Of a stretch of 39,716 nucleotides of DNA, positions 25,201 to 31,082 are shown one piece after another (positions within the stretch are counted from its first letter, which is position 1; every line of letters begins with the position of its first letter). Position numbers and translations under genes: made by a program. The notes under the pieces are model-generated. The model worked only from the letters and a program-made list of their open reading frames with translations. It made no database searches and had not been told where the DNA came from. Source of the stretch: an uncultured Clostridia bacterium (GTDB lineage Bacteria > Bacillota > Clostridia > Christensenellales > Borkfalkiaceae); assembly GCA_944346885.1 (NCBI GenBank), contig CALVMR010000028.1:1-39716 (forward strand), given 5' to 3'.

Positions 25201-26277
25201 ATAGGCGGCGTAGTTGGCTTTTTCCGTCCCCTTTTTTTCGCGGCGGCGGAACACGTCGGCGTATTTTTCGGGGCAATGCGCGCGCACGTAGCCTTTCAGC
25301 CATTGCAAATCGTCGCGGTGCGCATCGTAAGTGTTGCATTTTGCCACGGAGAGAAATTTTTCGCCTTTGAGGATATCGCATAAAACAGTCCAGTCGTAGA
25401 TCGCTTTGCACAGGCGGATCAGCTCGGCGTCGTCTTCGCCCGCCGCCTGCACGAGCTGCGGCAGCACGCTCTCGTCAAAGTTTTCCTTTTCAAAGGAAAA
25501 ACTCTTCGGGTCAAAATCTTCTTCGCTGTCGTAAAGGTCGCTTACGTTTACGTTTCCGCCCGTTATGGCTTTGACGACGGCAAGCAGCGGGCGCTCCTTT
25601 CCCGCGCCGAGCAGTTCGCCCAGCTGTTTTTGGCGGTCGCGCTTGGAAAGGTCTTTCTTCCGCAAAACGCCGAGGGCTTTTTCGGCGTTTTTAAGCGTAA
25701 AAGTCGGTTTCTCTCGCTCTTCAAGGAAGCTGTTCACCGCAGTCAGTTTATCGATAATGAGCGAAGTGTCTTCCGCGTTGAACGTGCGGTTTTCGAATAA
25801 AAAGTGACCGCGGTTTTTAACGATGTGATGCACGGCAAGGTACAGCAGGCGCAGGTCCGTTTCGGCGCCTTGCAGCAGCGCCGCCCGCAGGTGATAGACG
25901 GTGGGGTACCGTTTAAAATACTCTTTGTCGCAAAAGTTTTTATCCGCAAACAGAGAATCCGCCGTGGAAAGCCCGTTCTCCTTGTCGCCGAAAAAGAGCG
26001 AGCTGTTGTTCAACCGTAAAAAGAAGAGCGGGTCGAGTTTGGCGATCTCTTCCGCAAACAGGCTCTGCAACAGCAAAAGCCGCTGCCGCCTCCTCGCCGT
26101 GCGGCGGCGTGCCGTGCGGAACGCGCGCCGCTCGGCGGCGCCGTGTGCCTCTTCGAACAGGTAGCTCCCCCAAAGTTCCTGCCCGCGCGCTTTTAAAAGG
26201 TTGTATTCTTCGTCCGTTGCCGCCCAGCCGACGGAATCCGTACCCATGTCGATGCCGATATAGTACTTTTTTTGCAT
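22282..26277 (-). CDS. cas9: RNA-guided endonuclease Cas9 (type II-A)
   Basis: 1331 residues. RuvC-I YIGIDMGTDSVGW with Asp10; an Arg-rich bridge helix (RRAFRTARRRTARRRQRLL, about 50-70); a large recognition lobe; RuvC-II LFLETAREAND with Glu766; HNH CDIDHIYPQS with Asp850/His851, then KIKDDSLDNRVL; RuvC-III HHAKDAYINIVVG with His982 and Asp985; and a C-terminal PAM-interacting region. All catalytic residues are present and spaced much as in the 1368-residue S. pyogenes enzyme, so both DNA-cutting domains should be active. Start: ATG at 26277, with GGGAGG 14 bases upstream, a longer gap than usual. The ribosome binding site lies inside the divergent tracrRNA promoter. The PAM cannot be derived here. 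Confidence 0.99.
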   Translation of the reverse strand: MQKKYYIGIDMGTDSVGWAATDEEYNLLKARGQELWGSYLFEEAHGAAERRAFRTARRRTARRRQRLLLLQSLFAEEIAKLDPLFFLRLNNSSLFFGDKENGLSTADSLFADKNFCDKEYFKRYPTVYHLRAALLQGAETDLRLLYLAVHHIVKNRGHFLFENRTFNAEDTSLIIDKLTAVNSFLEEREKPTFTLKNAEKALGVLRKKDLSKRDRQKQLGELLGAGKERPLLAVVKAITGGNVNVSDLYDSEEDFDPKSFSFEKENFDESVLPQLVQAAGEDDAELIRLCKAIYDWTVLCDILKGEKFLSVAKCNTYDAHRDDLQWLKGYVRAHCPEKYADVFRRREKKGTEKANYAAYVGRDGKKSCKKCSRDEFYAFLKKEIKIDDETVLARMDTGDFLPKQVSDANGIIPYQVHLQELEEILTRAEQHFPFLKAEQDGATVKEKILSLMKFRIPYYVGPLHTASPFAWAKRRPGYEAVSVNAWNFEKAIDKDASEEAFIRRMTNKCTYLAGEDVLPASSLLYSEFTFLNELNNLKINGEKNERARRLIYGYAKEHKKVTLKACLKLLIQEGVLEPNSRAEEVFSGIDGDFKTSLSSWCDLRFLGDKRDTRREMCEEIIVWITLLSDKDRLEQRIRSKYGKDLSEEEIKRFKGLNYTKWGRLSAKLLCGIESSRCLDAAGAPMTILQAMRGTGENFMQLLSAKYGFADAIRTYNEENAPSEKVTYRTVEELYCSPAVKRAIWRTVELVRELVKLCGTPAKLFLETAREANDDSRKGKRTVSRKQQLLRLYESIREEQRDWEKELQDTPDLKFNSDKLVLYYRQMGRCMYSGAPIPLDRVFDTNFCDIDHIYPQSKIKDDSLDNRVLVFKHENAKKRDEYPVSAAIRQNMQPFWQKLKEKGLISETKYERLTRSTKLTQDELADFLNRQLVYTRQSTKAAAQLLQKMLPNTEIVYAKAANAAVFKDRCGIRKVRELNDLHHAKDAYINIVVGNVYNTKFSHDAAAYFRSHAIESYNIDRLYDSDIPGAWRTVWQKRILQTAARNTCRVVRMTHGGAGALFDVNPVPAGKNDGLVPLKRRGAIAVPEKYGGYNKAATAYFLLVKSVGEKKKTLLSLEAYPLWLEKQTQGGTDAKLCYCAETANLRSPQILLDRIKLDTLLCFNGSYAYLRGKTGDRILLCNANQLFLDDKSVQTLKNVCNYMRDRKKYNNSALQAGEKIRKEENLALYDAIVQKLDTPRYKGLPRNGQTDLLREQRERFAALSAEEQCAVLFEILHLGQCNSVHADLSLLGGVKNAGGCKTSKFIQNSEVKLIFQSPTGYYRRVVDCSKFL

Positions 26278-26283
26278 TTGTGC

Positions 26284-26317
26284 TTGACAATCCTCCCTTT
26301 GTGGTGTAAACTATATA
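26284..26317. promoter_or_regulatory. Overlapping divergent promoters of tracrRNA and cas9
   Basis: Plus strand: TTGACA (26284-26289), 17 bases, TAAACT (26307-26312), giving tracrRNA initiation near 26319-26321. Minus strand: a TATATA -10 candidate (26317-26312) would start cas9 mRNA near 26305; its -35 would fall at about 26340-26335, inside the tracrRNA anti-repeat, and matches consensus poorly. The cas9 ribosome binding site (26297-26292) sits between the tracrRNA -35 and -10. RNA polymerase could hardly occupy both promoters at once. Confidence 0.7.
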
Positions 26318-26318
26318 T

Positions 26319-26445
26319 GCTTGAACAAAGGATTACCGTTCAGGATAACACCATTCGTTCAAATAAGATTTTTTCAAACCGCCGATTTTTCGGTCGTACA
26401 CGCTGTGTACAAGCAGATCCGCCGCAACGGCGGGTCTGTTTTTTT
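26319..26445 (+). ncRNA. tracrRNA, divergent from cas9
   Basis: The anti-repeat at about 26333-26362 contains TACCGTTCAGGATAACACCA, identical to the plus-strand CRISPR repeat and so complementary to the crRNA. It is then diverged (TTCG against TACT), which gives the bulge between upper and lower stems before a lower stem UUCAAA with the crRNA GUUUGA. Downstream hairpins follow the Cas9 scaffold plan: CCGA-TTTT-TCGG, then GTACAC-GCT-GTGTAC, then an 11-bp terminator stem with seven U. The length from the predicted start is about 125 bases. The first bases, TTGAAC (26321-26326), can pair with GTTCAA (26357-26362) of the anti-repeat itself. Confidence 0.93.
26414..26445 (+). terminator. Intrinsic terminator of the tracrRNA
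   Basis: CAGATCCGCCG (26414-26424), loop CAA, CGGCGGGTCTG (26428-26438), then T to 26445. The stem is 11 bp with one U-G pair. Confidence 0.95.
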
Positions 26446-26464
26446 ATGCGAGGCGTTGCCGCAT

Positions 26465-26586
26465 GGGGCTTTAAAAACGAAAAGCAGGCTTTTGCGTGCG
26501 GCAGGGGCTTTAAAAGCGAAAAGCAGGCTTTTGCGTGCGGCAGGGGCTTCGGAAGCGAAAAGCAGGTTTTTTGCGTGCGGCAGGGG
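26465..26586. repeat. 39-bp tandem repeat, three copies
   Basis: Units start at 26465, 26504 and 26543 (each GGGGCTT...), carrying GAAAAGCAGG and TTTTGCGTGCGGCAG; the third unit has one extra T. The period is a multiple of three, which keeps several reading frames open by chance. No start signal supports a gene here. Confidence 0.85.
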
Positions 26587-26597
26587 AAAGTTTTTTG

Positions 26598-26622
26598 CCG
26601 TGCGCCCGTACCGGGCGCACGG
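26598..26622. repeat. 11-bp inverted repeat with 3-base loop
   Basis: CCGTGCGCCCG (26598-26608) pairs with CGGGCGCACGG (26612-26622). A T run lies before the stem, not after it, so it does not look like an intrinsic terminator. Confidence 0.7.
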
Positions 26623-26889
26623 TCGGTATAAAATTCCGTCCTTAAAAAACGACCGGGCGTTGACCGTTGCAGGGCGGCATGGGCGGCGTGCGGGGCAGTA
26701 GGTACGAGGCGGGCGGCACGAGGCTGCGGTTGCGCCGGGTCGCTTTTGTATTTTGTGTCGGGCGGCGGTTGCGCCGCTTCGCTTCTGTATTTCATTATAT
26801 AATAAAAAATGTCAAGCGTCAATGGTTATGCATTTTTTTGTGCTGCCGTTTTGGGTCGGCTTTCGGCATGCGTGCACATAAATTTTTTA

Positions 26890-27030
26890 GCTTTGTTGGT
26901 TCGGTTTTGAGTTTGGTTTTGGGCTTTTGGTTCGGTTTCGGGTTCGGCATCGTGCTCGGCTTGGGGTTTGGCTTTGGGTTCGGCATTTTGTTCGGTTTTT
27001 GGTTCGTCTTCGGGTTCGGCGGCGCTTTTG
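26890..27030. repeat. Low-complexity stretch of degenerate TTCGGG/TTTGGG hexamers
   Basis: The plus strand has almost only G, T and a few C in 6-base steps (GGTTCGGTTTTG, GGGTTCGGCA and similar). Conceptual translations are Gly/Phe repeats on one strand and Pro-Lys/Asn-Pro repeats on the other. Across 26446-27235 no frame has a credible start with a ribosome binding site, so the whole interval between tracrRNA and the tRNA promoter is read as non-coding. Confidence 0.6.
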
Positions 27031-27235
27031 GCGGCCGCAAAAGCGCCTCTGTATTTTCCCGTTCGTTTTTGATCGCGCTCTTTGGGAGGTAAGCAAAATA
27101 TTTTTGCTTTTTTGCAAGGCGCCTGCACGCCCTAAAAACCGACTTCGGGTGAAAAGGAAAATATTTCTGCTTTTCTTGTGTTTTTGCCGCTTTCGGCGGG
27201 TGCGCAAAATTTTTTTCAAAAGAGTGCAAAAACAC

Positions 27236-27264
27236 TTGAAAAAAATAAAAAACTTTGCTAAAAT
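27236..27264 (+). promoter_or_regulatory. Promoter of tRNA-Gln
   Basis: TTGAAA (27236-27241), 17 bases, TAAAAT (27259-27264), 21 bases before the mature tRNA 5' end. Confidence 0.85.
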
Positions 27265-27285
27265 AGCAAAGCAATCTACGTTTAT

Positions 27286-27360
27286 TGGGGTGTCGCCAAG
27301 CGGTAAGGCAACGGACTCTGACTCCGTCATTCGTTGGTTCGAATCCAGCTACCCCAGCCA
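27286..27360 (+). tRNA. tRNA-Gln (anticodon CUG)
   Basis: 75 bases including an encoded CCA. The acceptor stem TGGGGTG pairs with TACCCCA (the last pair G-U). The anticodon arm ACGGA-CTCTGAC-TCCGT gives anticodon CTG. The T arm has GTTCGAATC. It reads CAG codons. Its 3' 23 bases are the left attachment site of the adjoining integrated element, which leaves the tRNA intact. Confidence 0.97.
27338..27360 (+). repeat. Left attachment site (attL), 3' end of tRNA-Gln
   Basis: Twenty-three bases beginning TTCGAATCCAGC and ending CCCCAGCCA are identical to 32070-32092. The flanking bases on both sides differ, so 23 bp is the exact core of the direct repeat. Confidence 0.93.
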
Positions 27361-27364
27361 GCAA

Positions 27365-27387
27365 AGCACGGAGAAACCGTGCTTTTT
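27365..27387 (+). terminator. Terminator directly after tRNA-Gln, within the element
   Basis: AGCACGG (27365-27371), loop AGAAA, CCGTGCT (27377-27383), then T. It is carried by the element and would restore termination of the tRNA transcript after integration. On the minus strand it also lies downstream of int. Confidence 0.8.
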
Positions 27388-27436
27388 CGCGTCTTTTTGG
27401 GGAATAAAGCGCAATTTTCACACCTTGGCGAGCCAG

Positions 27437-28351
27437 TTACCCCCGTATTTTCTGCGCCTCGTTCTGTTCGAACTCGCGCGAAATATGGGTGTAAACTTTT
27501 TCCGTTGTTTCAAGGGCTTTGTGCCCCGCCCAACGCTGTACCGCCTTTATATTCACGCCCGCCTGTACGCAGTTCGTAATAAAGGTATGCCGCAGCATAT
27601 GCAGGGAAAACGGAAAGGACAACCGTTTTTTGAGTTTGACCACCTCCTTTTGTATTGCTGTTATTGAAACAGGAAAGAGAGGGACAGCCTCCCGCCGTTC
27701 CTGTTCCATTTTATCAAGCAGTCCGCTTAACTCGCCATAGATAGGAAGAGGGCGCGCTGCGCTCGTTTCTGTTTTGGTGCCGCGCAAAAGCAGTATATTT
27801 TCCTGCCGCTTTACATCTGCCCAAGTCATAAGCAGCGGTTCGCTTTTGCGCGTTCCCGTTAAAAGGTAGAATAGAAACAGATTGCGGAATACAGGGCGGC
27901 AACTCTCGATTTTGGCGCGGAATTCCCGTTGCTGGGCTGCCGAAAGCGGCAGCCGCCCGCAGCGTTTGTGCCTGCGGTATATAAGTCCATCGCAAGGGTT
28001 TTGCTGTATGTAATGTAGACGGTACGCCCGCCCGAAGGCATTCAAAAGGACGGTATGTACGTTTTCGCGTGTGCGTGCCTGTGCTGTTGCGTTAAGGCAT
28101 TTTTGCAAGTCGTCGGCTGTTATATCGGCGAGCCGTTTATTCGGCAAATATGGTTTGATTTGCGCATTGACATTGCGGCATAAGTCCTTATACGTTTTTT
28201 CGCAGACAAACGGCTTTTTACACGTTGTAAGCCATTCGTCCAAGTAATCAAAAGTAAGGACTTCGCGGCATTTCGGCTTAATACCTTCCAGCACGGCGGC
28301 AAGCATTTCTTTTACTTCGCGCAGTTCGTTTTTAAGTTCTTCCCTCGTCAA
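27437..28351 (-). CDS. int: Tyrosine recombinase (integrase) of the tRNA-Gln element
   Basis: 304 residues. Catalytic residues: Arg168 (TGTRKSEPL), the His251-x-x-Arg254 box (HMLRHTF), His277 (GHKALETTEKVY) and nucleophile Tyr287 (YTHI). The N-terminal half holds a SAM-like core-binding domain (about 30-125). It catalyses integration and excision at the 23-bp tRNA sites. The start is TTG at 28351 with GGAGGG 8 bases upstream, overlapping the end of the preceding gene by 20 bases; no ATG fits. It is the last gene of the leftward operon and reads towards the tRNA. Confidence 0.95.
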   Translation of the reverse strand: MTREELKNELREVKEMLAAVLEGIKPKCREVLTFDYLDEWLTTCKKPFVCEKTYKDLCRNVNAQIKPYLPNKRLADITADDLQKCLNATAQARTRENVHTVLLNAFGRAYRLHYIQQNPCDGLIYRRHKRCGRLPLSAAQQREFRAKIESCRPVFRNLFLFYLLTGTRKSEPLLMTWADVKRQENILLLRGTKTETSAARPLPIYGELSGLLDKMEQERREAVPLFPVSITAIQKEVVKLKKRLSFPFSLHMLRHTFITNCVQAGVNIKAVQRWAGHKALETTEKVYTHISREFEQNEAQKIRG

Positions 28352-29246
28352 TTATATTTCCCTCCGCTTTCCGCTGTGCACGGCGGGCTCTGTCCCGTGC
28401 GTTGATCTCCTCGCGGTGTTCCGCATAATGTGCGCGTTTCTGCGCGTTTCTTTCTTCGCGGTGTGCCGCCCAGTATGCTCTATCTCGCGCCTTAACTTCT
28501 TCGCGGTGCGCCTCGCGGTATGCCCGAACCCGTGCGTTGATCTCCTCGCGGTGCGCCGCATAGTACGCTCTATGCTTTGCATTTCGTTCTTCTCGGTGTG
28601 CTGCGTGATATTCTAACGTCCGCGCATTGATTACGACGCGGTGCGCCGCGTAATACGCTCTATTTCGTGCATTGACTTCTTCGCGGTGCGTTTTCTTATA
28701 TGCTTTTTCCCTTTCGCGTATTTGCTCGCGGTGCGCCGCCCTGTACGCTCTGTTCCATGCCCTGTTTTCTTCGCGGTGCGCCGCATTGTAAGCCCTGTTT
28801 CGCGCTCTGATTTCTTCACGGTGCGCCGCGCGGTATACCATGTGCCACTTACAGTACTCCATGCGCCGACGCAACGCCGCGAAAAACTGCCGCTCAAACT
28901 CCGCCGCACCCTCCCACGGGTACGTCAGCTTTACCCGCGCGAACCGCCCCGCATGCGCTTGCAACCGCGCCGCCGTGCGGTGGCGGAACCTGTACTTTCC
29001 CGCGCCCGCCGCAAGCCCCGCAAGCAGCGCGCCGTACTCCTCCGCGGGCATGTACTTGCGCAGCCCGTAGAAGAACGCCCGCAGGTACGCCCGCCGCGCC
29101 TGCGCCTCCGTCGAGGACGCATACACGCCGCCGAACGTATCGGGCGCGGCGATCAGGTCGAACAGCTCCCCGCTGCCGTCCTCGAACAACGGCGCGTTCC
29201 CGCTCCTGCTCCGCCGCATGAGCTGCAACTCTGTCCCCTTTGCCAT
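28332..29246 (-). CDS. Protein with ten 15-residue His-Arg-Glu repeats, unknown function
   Basis: 304 residues. Residues 1-135 form a unique domain (RRAYLRAFFYGLRKYMP, then KYRFRHRTAARLQ, then FERQFFAALRRRMEYCKW). Residues 138-287 are ten tandem repeats of consensus YYAAHREEINARNRA, with His at 142, 157, 172 and so on every 15 residues to 277. The repeats are highly charged and should be helical. Their DNA copies (about 28380-28840) have diverged at synonymous and some other positions. Similar Tyr/His/Arg/Glu repeats occur beside nuclease domains in phage proteins, from general knowledge; no nuclease motif is visible here. AAGGGGGAG precedes the ATG closely. It is cotranscribed with int. DNA or RNA binding is a plausible but unproven role. 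Confidence 0.8.
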   Translation of the reverse strand: MAKGTELQLMRRSRSGNAPLFEDGSGELFDLIAAPDTFGGVYASSTEAQARRAYLRAFFYGLRKYMPAEEYGALLAGLAAGAGKYRFRHRTAARLQAHAGRFARVKLTYPWEGAAEFERQFFAALRRRMEYCKWHMVYRAAHREEIRARNRAYNAAHREENRAWNRAYRAAHREQIREREKAYKKTHREEVNARNRAYYAAHRVVINARTLEYHAAHREERNAKHRAYYAAHREEINARVRAYREAHREEVKARDRAYWAAHREERNAQKRAHYAEHREEINARDRARRAQRKAEGNIIDEGRT

Positions 29247-29255
29247 CGCTCCCCC

Positions 29256-29621
29256 TTATGCCGCGGCTTTGCGCGGCTTATATTCGGGCACTCCCTCGCA
29301 CCCGCCTACGGGCATATAGCGGAAGGAGTGGAACACCGCCCCGCCTATGTACCGCGGCTCCAGCTTTACGCGGAAGTGCCCTTGCACCCCGTCCATATAC
29401 AGCGAGTGCAAACAGTCGGCTACCTCGTACAGATAGCGGTGCCCCTTGTGGAAGAAATTCCGCAAATAGCTCTTTGCAAGAATGTACAGCCGCTTGTAAT
29501 TCTCCCAGTAAAACAGCTCGAACGCGAAGCGGCTCCAGATCGACCCGTCCCCGCGGCTCATCAGCTCCGCCTGCTCTTCCGTGATGATCCAGCCGTCAAA
29601 CTTTCCTTCTTCGCCCGTCAT
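29256..29621 (-). CDS. Unknown protein of the integrated element (121 aa)
   Basis: 121 residues, starting with ATG that overlaps the stop of the upstream gene (ATGA), and ending 9 bases before the repeat-protein gene. An aromatic-rich helical middle (FAFELFYWENYKRLYILAKSYL) recalls sigma-factor region 2 in general look, but no diagnostic motif is present, so I leave it unnamed. The C-terminus (GGCEGVPEYKPRKAAA) is basic. Tight coupling to its neighbours supports it as a real gene. Confidence 0.7.
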   Translation of the reverse strand: MTGEEGKFDGWIITEEQAELMSRGDGSIWSRFAFELFYWENYKRLYILAKSYLRNFFHKGHRYLYEVADCLHSLYMDGVQGHFRVKLEPRYIGGAVFHSFRYMPVGGCEGVPEYKPRKAAA

Positions 29622-29845
29622 TCCTCGCCTTCGTCCTCCTCGTCCTCGTATTCCTCGTCACACACGGCAAACCCGACTGCGCTTACCCTGCCGCCCTTTG
29701 CCGCCGTACGCCGCACCGACAGCGCGCCGTGCACGTCCTCAAAGGTGACCGCCTCTATGCTCCTGTCGCTCAATATGTCGCGTACCAACGCGAAGATACA
29801 TTCCCGCTGCCGTTCCGCGAACGACTCTTCCCGCCTTCTGCTCAT
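29618..29845 (-). CDS. Unknown small protein of the integrated element (75 aa)
   Basis: 75 residues from the ATG at 29845, chosen because AGGAGG ends 5 bases before it; a GTG six bases upstream would overlap that site. A basic N-terminus (MSRRREESFAERQRE), a helical middle (IFALVRDILSDRSIEAVTFEDVHGAL) and a strongly acidic tail (CDEEYEDEEDEGEE). It is the first gene of the leftward operon, 275 bases after the predicted transcription start. The acidic tail could mimic DNA or bind a basic partner such as its neighbours, which is speculation. Confidence 0.65.
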   Translation of the reverse strand: MSRRREESFAERQRECIFALVRDILSDRSIEAVTFEDVHGALSVRRTAAKGGRVSAVGFAVCDEEYEDEEDEGEE

Positions 29846-29936
29846 GTTCACCTCCTTCCCCTTCGCGGGGTGTACTCTTTATTTTACAGCCCCGCAGGCG
29901 CGCCTGCAAGGTTAGGTGCCAAATATTTTGCGTAAA

Positions 29937-30029
29937 GAAAAGCGGGAACACAAAAAAGCTGATGCAAGCAGCTTTTCCGCGTTCCCGCTCTCCGATATAA
30001 AGGGGACAAAGCACGAATGCCCCTTTATA
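29937..30029 (-). other. Structured leader RNA with terminator-like nested hairpin
   Basis: On the minus strand the transcript from the operon promoter first meets TATAAAGGGG (30029-30020) pairing with CCCCTTTATA (30005-29996), 10 bp perfect. It then meets a nested hairpin: AGCGGGAAC (29989-29981) with GTTCCCGCT (29949-29941), enclosing AAAGCTG (29975-29969) with CAGCTTT (29961-29955), followed by TTTTCTTT. This looks like an attenuator, or the end of a separate RNA of about 185 bases. A 14-bp palindrome GCAGGCGCGCCTGC (29894-29907) lies further on, before the first gene. Confidence 0.6.
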
Positions 30030-30099
30030 ACCACTGTTTAATGGACTATGGCGCGCCCCGCCTTCGTCCACCTTTCACTGCTTGCATACTGGAAAGGTT

Positions 30100-30178
30100 C
30101 TACACAATTATGTGTAGATTGGTGAAATTATACCACACAAAATTAGGTATGTCAACGTTTTTACACAAATTCGTGTAA
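30100..30178 (-). promoter_or_regulatory. Repressible promoter of the element operon with two 18-bp operators
   Basis: Minus-strand promoter: TTGACA (30155-30150), 17 bases, TATAAT (30132-30127), fully consensus. It is bracketed by two related dyads: CTACACAATTATGTGTAG (30100-30117, at the start site) and TTACACAAATTCGTGTAA (30161-30178, just above the -35 and 15 bases before the regulator gene). The shared pattern yTACAC-N6-GTGTAr is the likely binding site of the XRE protein, which would shut the leftward operon and its own gene. Confidence 0.85.
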
Positions 30179-30193
30179 TTCTGAGGTGATTTT

Positions 30194-30415
30194 ATGAAAA
30201 TAGGGATAAGCCTTAAAACTCAAAGGGAAAGAAAAGGATTATCGCAATCAGAACTTGCGAGGCAAACGGGAATAAACCAGCAAAATATTAGCAGGTGGGA
30301 AAGTGATTTGAATTTACCAAATATTGCAGACTGTATCACGCTGGCGCGGTTTTACGGGATTTCACTTGATGAGCTTGTAGGGTATAGGGTAGGGGACGAG
30401 CCGCCCGCTGTATGA
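30194..30415 (+). CDS. XRE-family repressor of the integrated element
   Basis: 73 residues, nearly all one HTH domain: LKTQRERKGLSQSELARQTG, then INQQNISRWESDLNLPNIADCITLARFYGISLDELVG. GAGGTGAT stands just before the ATG. It has the size of a minimal Cro/CI-like regulator without a dimerisation or protease domain, so a LexA-style cleavage switch is not expected. Divergent placement from the main operon and the two dyads in the gap indicate that it sets lysogeny-like silence of int and its partners. Confidence 0.92.
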   Translation: MKIGISLKTQRERKGLSQSELARQTGINQQNISRWESDLNLPNIADCITLARFYGISLDELVGYRVGDEPPAV

Positions 30416-30439
30416 TTGTTGCATTGTTGTGACAATAGG

Positions 30440-30631
30440 GCGGTGAGTTTTTATATTCGAGCCCCCCGGGAATTGCGGTAAAATCTCACCGCCAGCGGCG
30501 CTGCTCTTTCTCACTGCTTTGCGCGGTGAGCTTTGCCGCGACGTCGGCGCTCAGACCGCCGATTTTCTCACCGCACTGCGCGGTGAGATTTTGCGCCCGA
30601 TCTCCGGGAATCGAAGAGAATTTCTCACCGC
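30440..30631. repeat. Cluster of GCGGTGAG motifs forming hairpins, possible origin
   Basis: The 8-mer occurs as GCGGTGAG at 30440, 30523 and 30580 and as CTCACCGC at 30485, 30567 and 30624; a one-mismatch copy (CTCACTGC) is at 30510. They pair into successive hairpins (30440-30492 with a large loop, 30510-30530, 30567-30587), and TTTCTCACCGCGTGAAAA is itself near-palindromic. An ATTGT/ACAAT hairpin precedes them. The cluster lies in the gap downstream of the replication protein gene. Iterons of an origin, or a single-strand replication structure, would fit. Confidence 0.6.
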
Positions 30632-31041
30632 GTGAAAAAAATCGCGCGGACAAAATTTATTTTGCATTCGCAAAAAAATTTTGTAAGAAAATGCGGACGG
30701 AATTATTAAATTCCTTCGCTTACGCCGAGCGCCGCGCAACCGACAGAAGCCGCGGCGCGCGGGAAGCTCACGCTTTACCCCGCCGCGCCGACGTCTCTCT
30801 GTCTGCCTTTGGCTTGCGCGGCGCTCGGCTTGCTCTCCGCTATTAAAAGCACGTCCGCCCTCGTTCCGTGCTCTTCCGCTCCGTTCGGCTCTCCGTGTTC
30901 CGTGCCCTGTTCGGGCGCGGTGTCCGTGTTTGGCTCCGCCTACGGCGGGGCGGGTTGTCCGTTTGCGGGCGGCTGTTGGTTCGCTTGCTTCTGCTCGGCA
31001 GTTTTCGGGCGGTTTTTACCGTGAAAATTTTCTTATCGAAT
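30632..31041. other. Gene-free stretch inside the element
   Basis: About 400 bases. They begin AT-rich (30640-30715, with repeated AAAATTT-like runs that could be an unwinding region beside the motif cluster), then turn into GC-rich, simple-looking sequence with many CCG/TTC steps. No frame has a convincing start or domain. Confidence 0.5.
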
Positions 31042-31079
31042 AAAAAAATTCTGTTTCAGAACGTCTGAAACAGAATTTT
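31042..31079 (-). terminator. Terminator of the replication protein gene
   Basis: A perfect 15-bp stem: AAAATTCTGTTTCAG (31045-31059), loop 31060-31064, complement 31065-31079. On the minus strand it begins four bases after the stop codon and is followed by seven T (31048-31042, partly within the stem). Confidence 0.85.
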
Positions 31080-31082
31080 ATT

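Noticed and set aside
26340..26822. 160-codon minus-strand frame across the tracrRNA and 39-bp repeats
   Set aside because: It runs through the tracrRNA and its terminator, is repeat-derived and lacks a start signal.
26667..27092. Gly/Phe-rich hydrophobic frame (141 codons) in the hexamer track
   Set aside because: Its hydrophobic part is only the translation of TTCGGG-like repeats; there is no ribosome binding site, and the opposite strand is open too.
30526..30846. 106-codon plus-strand frame downstream of the XRE gene
   Set aside because: Overlaps the GCGGTGAG hairpin cluster, has no ribosome binding site and no recognisable domain.
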